Assembly (NCBI GenBank): GCA_963695705.1
Contig: CAVOHB010000010.1
Location: forward strand, 310,001-374,000
Length of the DNA stretch: 64,000 nt
Direction of reading: 5' to 3'
From: JBKPNJ01 sp963695705
Lineage (GTDB): Bacteria; Actinomycetota; Actinomycetes; Propionibacteriales; Nocardioidaceae
In this document: positions 61,998 to 64,000 of the stretch, in pieces
How positions within the stretch are numbered: position 1 is the stretch's first letter
Layout of the letters: each line of letters starts with the position of its first letter
Notes under the pieces: generated by a model
Seen by the model: the letters and a program-made list of their open reading frames with translations, nothing else
Database searches by the model: none
What the model was told of the DNA's origin: nothing
Translations under genes and position numbers: made by a program

Positions 61998-62039
61998 ACC
62001 GTGGCCACTGCCGGGAACTTCGCAGCTGTTGGTCACGGT
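61998..62039 (+). terminator. hairpin terminator of phoH
   Basis: ACCGTGGCCA (61998-62007) pairs with TGGTCACGGT (62030-62039), ten pairs with one G-T wobble, starting directly after the phoH stop codon. No T-run follows. Confidence 0.5.
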
Positions 62040-62125
62040 TGAACGGCCCGGTGGCCATCGAGTGCGCAAAACGTCGGTGCGGTCAGTGCTGACGCACCCA
62101 ACCCGTGCCTATCGGCGTGACACGT

Positions 62126-62196
62126 TGTCGGATGGCGCGTCAACAACTGTCGGATCGCGTGTAACAAGTGTCGGATCGCGAAAGTGTCGGATCGCG
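62126..62196. repeat. array of four TGTCGGATCGCG direct repeats
   Basis: TGTCGGATGGCG at 62126-62137, then TGTCGGATCGCG at 62148-62159, 62169-62180 and 62185-62196. Spacing is irregular (22, 21 and 16 bases), so this is neither a CRISPR nor a microsatellite. The same core in reverse complement flanks the IS5 relic at 35904 and 36506. Multiple short repeats of this kind are typical of IS21-type element ends; no transposase is present. Confidence 0.75.
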
Positions 62197-62251
62197 CGGG
62201 GGGTTGGCGGCGTGGGCCGGGGGCCGCGGATGCGGTGGATGAGCCGGGGTG

Positions 62252-63667
62252 TCAGGGGTGCGTCATGCTCAGGACGTCCAGCGCCTCGTCGAGCTGTTGC
62301 TCGGTGAGCTCGCCCCGCTCGATGTATCCCTGCTCGACCACGACCTCCCGGATGGTCTTCCGCTCCCGAAGTGAGGCCTTGACGACCTTCGCCGCGTTCT
62401 CGTATCCGATGTAGGTGTTCAGCGGTGTCACGATCGACGGTGAGGACTCGGCGTACTCCCGGCACCTGTCGACATCGGCGACGATGCCGTCGATGCAACG
62501 GTCGGCCAGCAGCCTCGAGACGGTCGACAGCAGCCGGATCGACTCGAGCAGGTTGCGGGCGATCACCGGCATCTGGACGTTGAGCTCGAAGTTCCCGGAC
62601 GCTCCCGCGGCGACGATGGCGGCGTCGTTGCCGATCACCTGAGAGCACACCATGGTGGTGGCTTCCGGCAGGACCGGGTTGACCTTCCCGGGCATGATGC
62701 TCGACCCGGGCTGCAGGTCAGGCAGCTGGATCTCGGCGATCCCGGCCCGCGGGCCAGAGCCCATCCAGCGAAGGTCGTTGGCGATCTTTAGCAGGCTGAC
62801 CGCGATGGTCCGCAGCTGCCCTGACAGCTCGACGAGCCCGTCGCGTGCACCCTGGGCCTCGAAGTGGTTGCGCGCCTCGGTCAGCGGCAGCCCGGTCTCG
62901 TCGGCGAGCACGTCGATGACTCGAGCGGCGAAGCCCGGCGGCGTGTTGATGCCGGTGCCGACCGCGGTGCCGCCGAGCGGCAGCTCCGCGACCCGGGGGA
63001 GCGTGCTCTGCAGGCGTTCGGCGCCGTACCGGATCTGCGCCGCGTAGCCGCCGAACTCCTGCCCGAGTGTGACCGGCGTGGCGTCCATCAGATGGGTCCG
63101 GCCGGACTTGACCACATGGGCGAACTCCGCGGCCTTGTTCTCCAGCGCCTGGGCCAGCCGGCTCAGCGCAGGCTCCAGATCCTCTGTCAGGGCCGCGCTG
63201 GCGGCCACGTGGATGGAGGTCGGGAACGTGTCGTTGCTGGACTGGCTGGCGTTGACGTGGTCGTTCGGGTGCACGTCACGACCGAGCCGCTCGGTGGCCA
63301 GGGTGGCGAGCACCTCGTTCATGTTCATGTTGCTCGACGTCCCCGAGCCGGTCTGGAAGACGTCGAGAGGGAACTCGCGGTCGTGTGCTCCATCGGCCAC
63401 CTCCTTCGCCGCTGAGCGGATCGCGTCGGTGATGTCCCGAGGGACAACGCCCAGCTCGCGATTGACGGTGGCGGCTGCCGCCTTGATCAGGGCCAGCGCC
63501 CGGATCTGGTGCCGCTCCAGGGTGGTGCCGGAGATCGGAAAGTTGTCGATCGCGCGCTGCGTCTGAGCCCGCCACTTGGCGTGGGCGGGAACTCGTACCT
63601 CTCCCATCGTGTCGTGCTCGACGCGAAACCCGGCGCCGTCATTGTCGTCGTCCACCTTGTCGGCCAT
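62252..63667 (-). CDS. fumC: class II fumarate hydratase
   Basis: 471 residues from the ATG at 63667 (a GTG at 63670 adds one). Interconverts fumarate and malate in the TCA cycle. Superfamily motifs: TGSGTSSNMNMNEV near 105-118, VNASQSSNDTFPTSIHVAA near 138-156, SGRTHLMDATPVTLGQEFGG near 185-204 and the signature GSSIMPGKVNPVLPEA near 320-335. Single-gene length is normal. The 5' end overlaps the end of the upstream spermidine-synthase-like gene by 29 bases. Confidence 0.96.
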   Translation of the reverse strand: MADKVDDDNDGAGFRVEHDTMGEVRVPAHAKWRAQTQRAIDNFPISGTTLERHQIRALALIKAAAATVNRELGVVPRDITDAIRSAAKEVADGAHDREFPLDVFQTGSGTSSNMNMNEVLATLATERLGRDVHPNDHVNASQSSNDTFPTSIHVAASAALTEDLEPALSRLAQALENKAAEFAHVVKSGRTHLMDATPVTLGQEFGGYAAQIRYGAERLQSTLPRVAELPLGGTAVGTGINTPPGFAARVIDVLADETGLPLTEARNHFEAQGARDGLVELSGQLRTIAVSLLKIANDLRWMGSGPRAGIAEIQLPDLQPGSSIMPGKVNPVLPEATTMVCSQVIGNDAAIVAAGASGNFELNVQMPVIARNLLESIRLLSTVSRLLADRCIDGIVADVDRCREYAESSPSIVTPLNTYIGYENAAKVVKASLRERKTIREVVVEQGYIERGELTEQQLDEALDVLSMTHP

Positions 63668-64000
63668 CACCTGAGACTACGGGACCTGAGACTGCGGCCC
63701 GGATACCCTCGGTGGCGGTCCGGGCCGAGACGCCCCTGAGGGACACGTACACGTGGTACGTCGCCTCGCGGCTGCCGAGTCCGGCGGCGGTTTCGATCTG
63801 CTGGCACGGCCCGACGGTCCGTTCCAGGGCGTCGCGCAGTGCGGGAGCCGGGGCCGATGACCAGACGGCCAGCGCCCCCGCGGGCCGCAGCGTGTGTGCA
63901 CAGGCGGAGAGGAAGTCGTCGCTGTAGACCCGGGAATTGTGGGGGTACACCAGGAACCCTGGTCCGTTGTCCACGTCGAGGAGCACAGCGTCGAACGATC
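63639..64000 (-). CDS. spermidine-synthase-like protein (5' end beyond window)
   Basis: The C-terminal ~120 residues of a methyltransferase-fold protein, open to the right edge. LLDVDNGPGFLVYPHNSRVY, SDDFLSACAHTLRPAGALAV and the final beta hairpin EATYHVYVSLRGV match the C-terminal half of spermine/spermidine synthase family proteins (the LLDVDNGP block replaces the usual DSSDP). Many such actinobacterial proteins are not true aminopropyltransferases. TGA at 63641-63639, overlapping fumC, hence probably co-transcribed with it. Confidence 0.75.
   Translation of the reverse strand, partial: SFDAVLLDVDNGPGFLVYPHNSRVYSDDFLSACAHTLRPAGALAVWSSAPAPALRDALERTVGPCQQIETAAGLGSREATYHVYVSLRGVSARTATEGIRAAVSGPVVSGDGRQGGRRQ

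Noticed and set aside
62126..62196. CRISPR array between phoH and fumC
   Set aside because: Repeat units are 12 bases, spacers only 4-10 bases and irregular, and no cas genes are present.

Overview
The window is high-GC DNA with GTG/ATG starts, frequent 1- to 8-base gene overlaps and many TAGNNT-type -10 elements placed just ahead of start codons. It encodes mycothiol S-conjugate amidase (Mca), DUF501, DUF4307, a DivIC/FtsB-like protein and the gene order glmU-prs-rplY-pth ... mfd-lipoprotein-mazG-eno-ftsB-DUF501-ppx. Together these indicate an actinomycete (Actinomycetota), probably of the Nocardioides/Propionibacteriales type. The genus is an inference.

Layout. 1-1813: a fatty-acid desaturase and a TetR regulator on the minus strand behind a perfect palindromic operator; the regulator has a repeat tail cut by the window edge. 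1884-5994: tRNA-Gln, glmU, prs, rplY, pth. 6389-20384: an exopolysaccharide locus of about 14 kb that separates pth from mfd. It holds a priming sugar-phosphate transferase, a secreted GH26-like hydrolase, a flippase, two Wzz-type chain-length proteins (one with a kinase-like domain lacking a normal Walker A), a PssD/PssE glycosyltransferase pair, a Wzy/O-antigen-ligase-like protein, an APH-fold kinase, three sulfotransferases and a GT2 glycosyltransferase. A CysQ-type phosphatase is divergent next to it. This reads as a locus for a sulfated surface polysaccharide. 21625-32795: conserved housekeeping block (mfd, SurA-like lipoprotein, mazG, eno, ftsB, DUF501, ppx, uracil-DNA glycosylase, ndh). 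32885-41219: cfa, an odd class I tRNA with a UAA anticodon, a BI-1 protein, an IS5-type relic, a DUF4287 gene, SGNH hydrolase, cystathionine beta-synthase and a decayed DUF2332 gene. 41305-51051: msrA, metB, glutamate-mutase-L-like ATPase, AI-2E exporter, MFS/MarR pair, PhoD-like phosphatase, ilvA. 51099-54480: a probable envelope-stress unit (DUF4097 protein, DUF2089 zinc-ribbon/HTH protein, DrrAB-type ABC exporter). 54521-64000: greA, DUF4307, mca, DUF255/YyaL, hemolysin III, uppS, phoH, a short repeat array, fumC and the 3' end of a spermidine-synthase-like gene.

Functional links. Transsulfuration and methionine chemistry (cbs, metB, msrA, ilvA) cluster at 38-51 kb. In the polysaccharide locus the three sulfotransferases would release PAP, which the adjacent CysQ homologue could hydrolyse.

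Caution. Six otherwise well-conserved genes (mfd, cfa, DUF2332, ilvA, yyaL, phoH) are interrupted by single-base indels, nine in total. Both halves remain well preserved in every case, so base-calling or assembly errors are at least as likely as real gene decay. These genes are typed as pseudogene because the sequence as given does not encode them in one frame.
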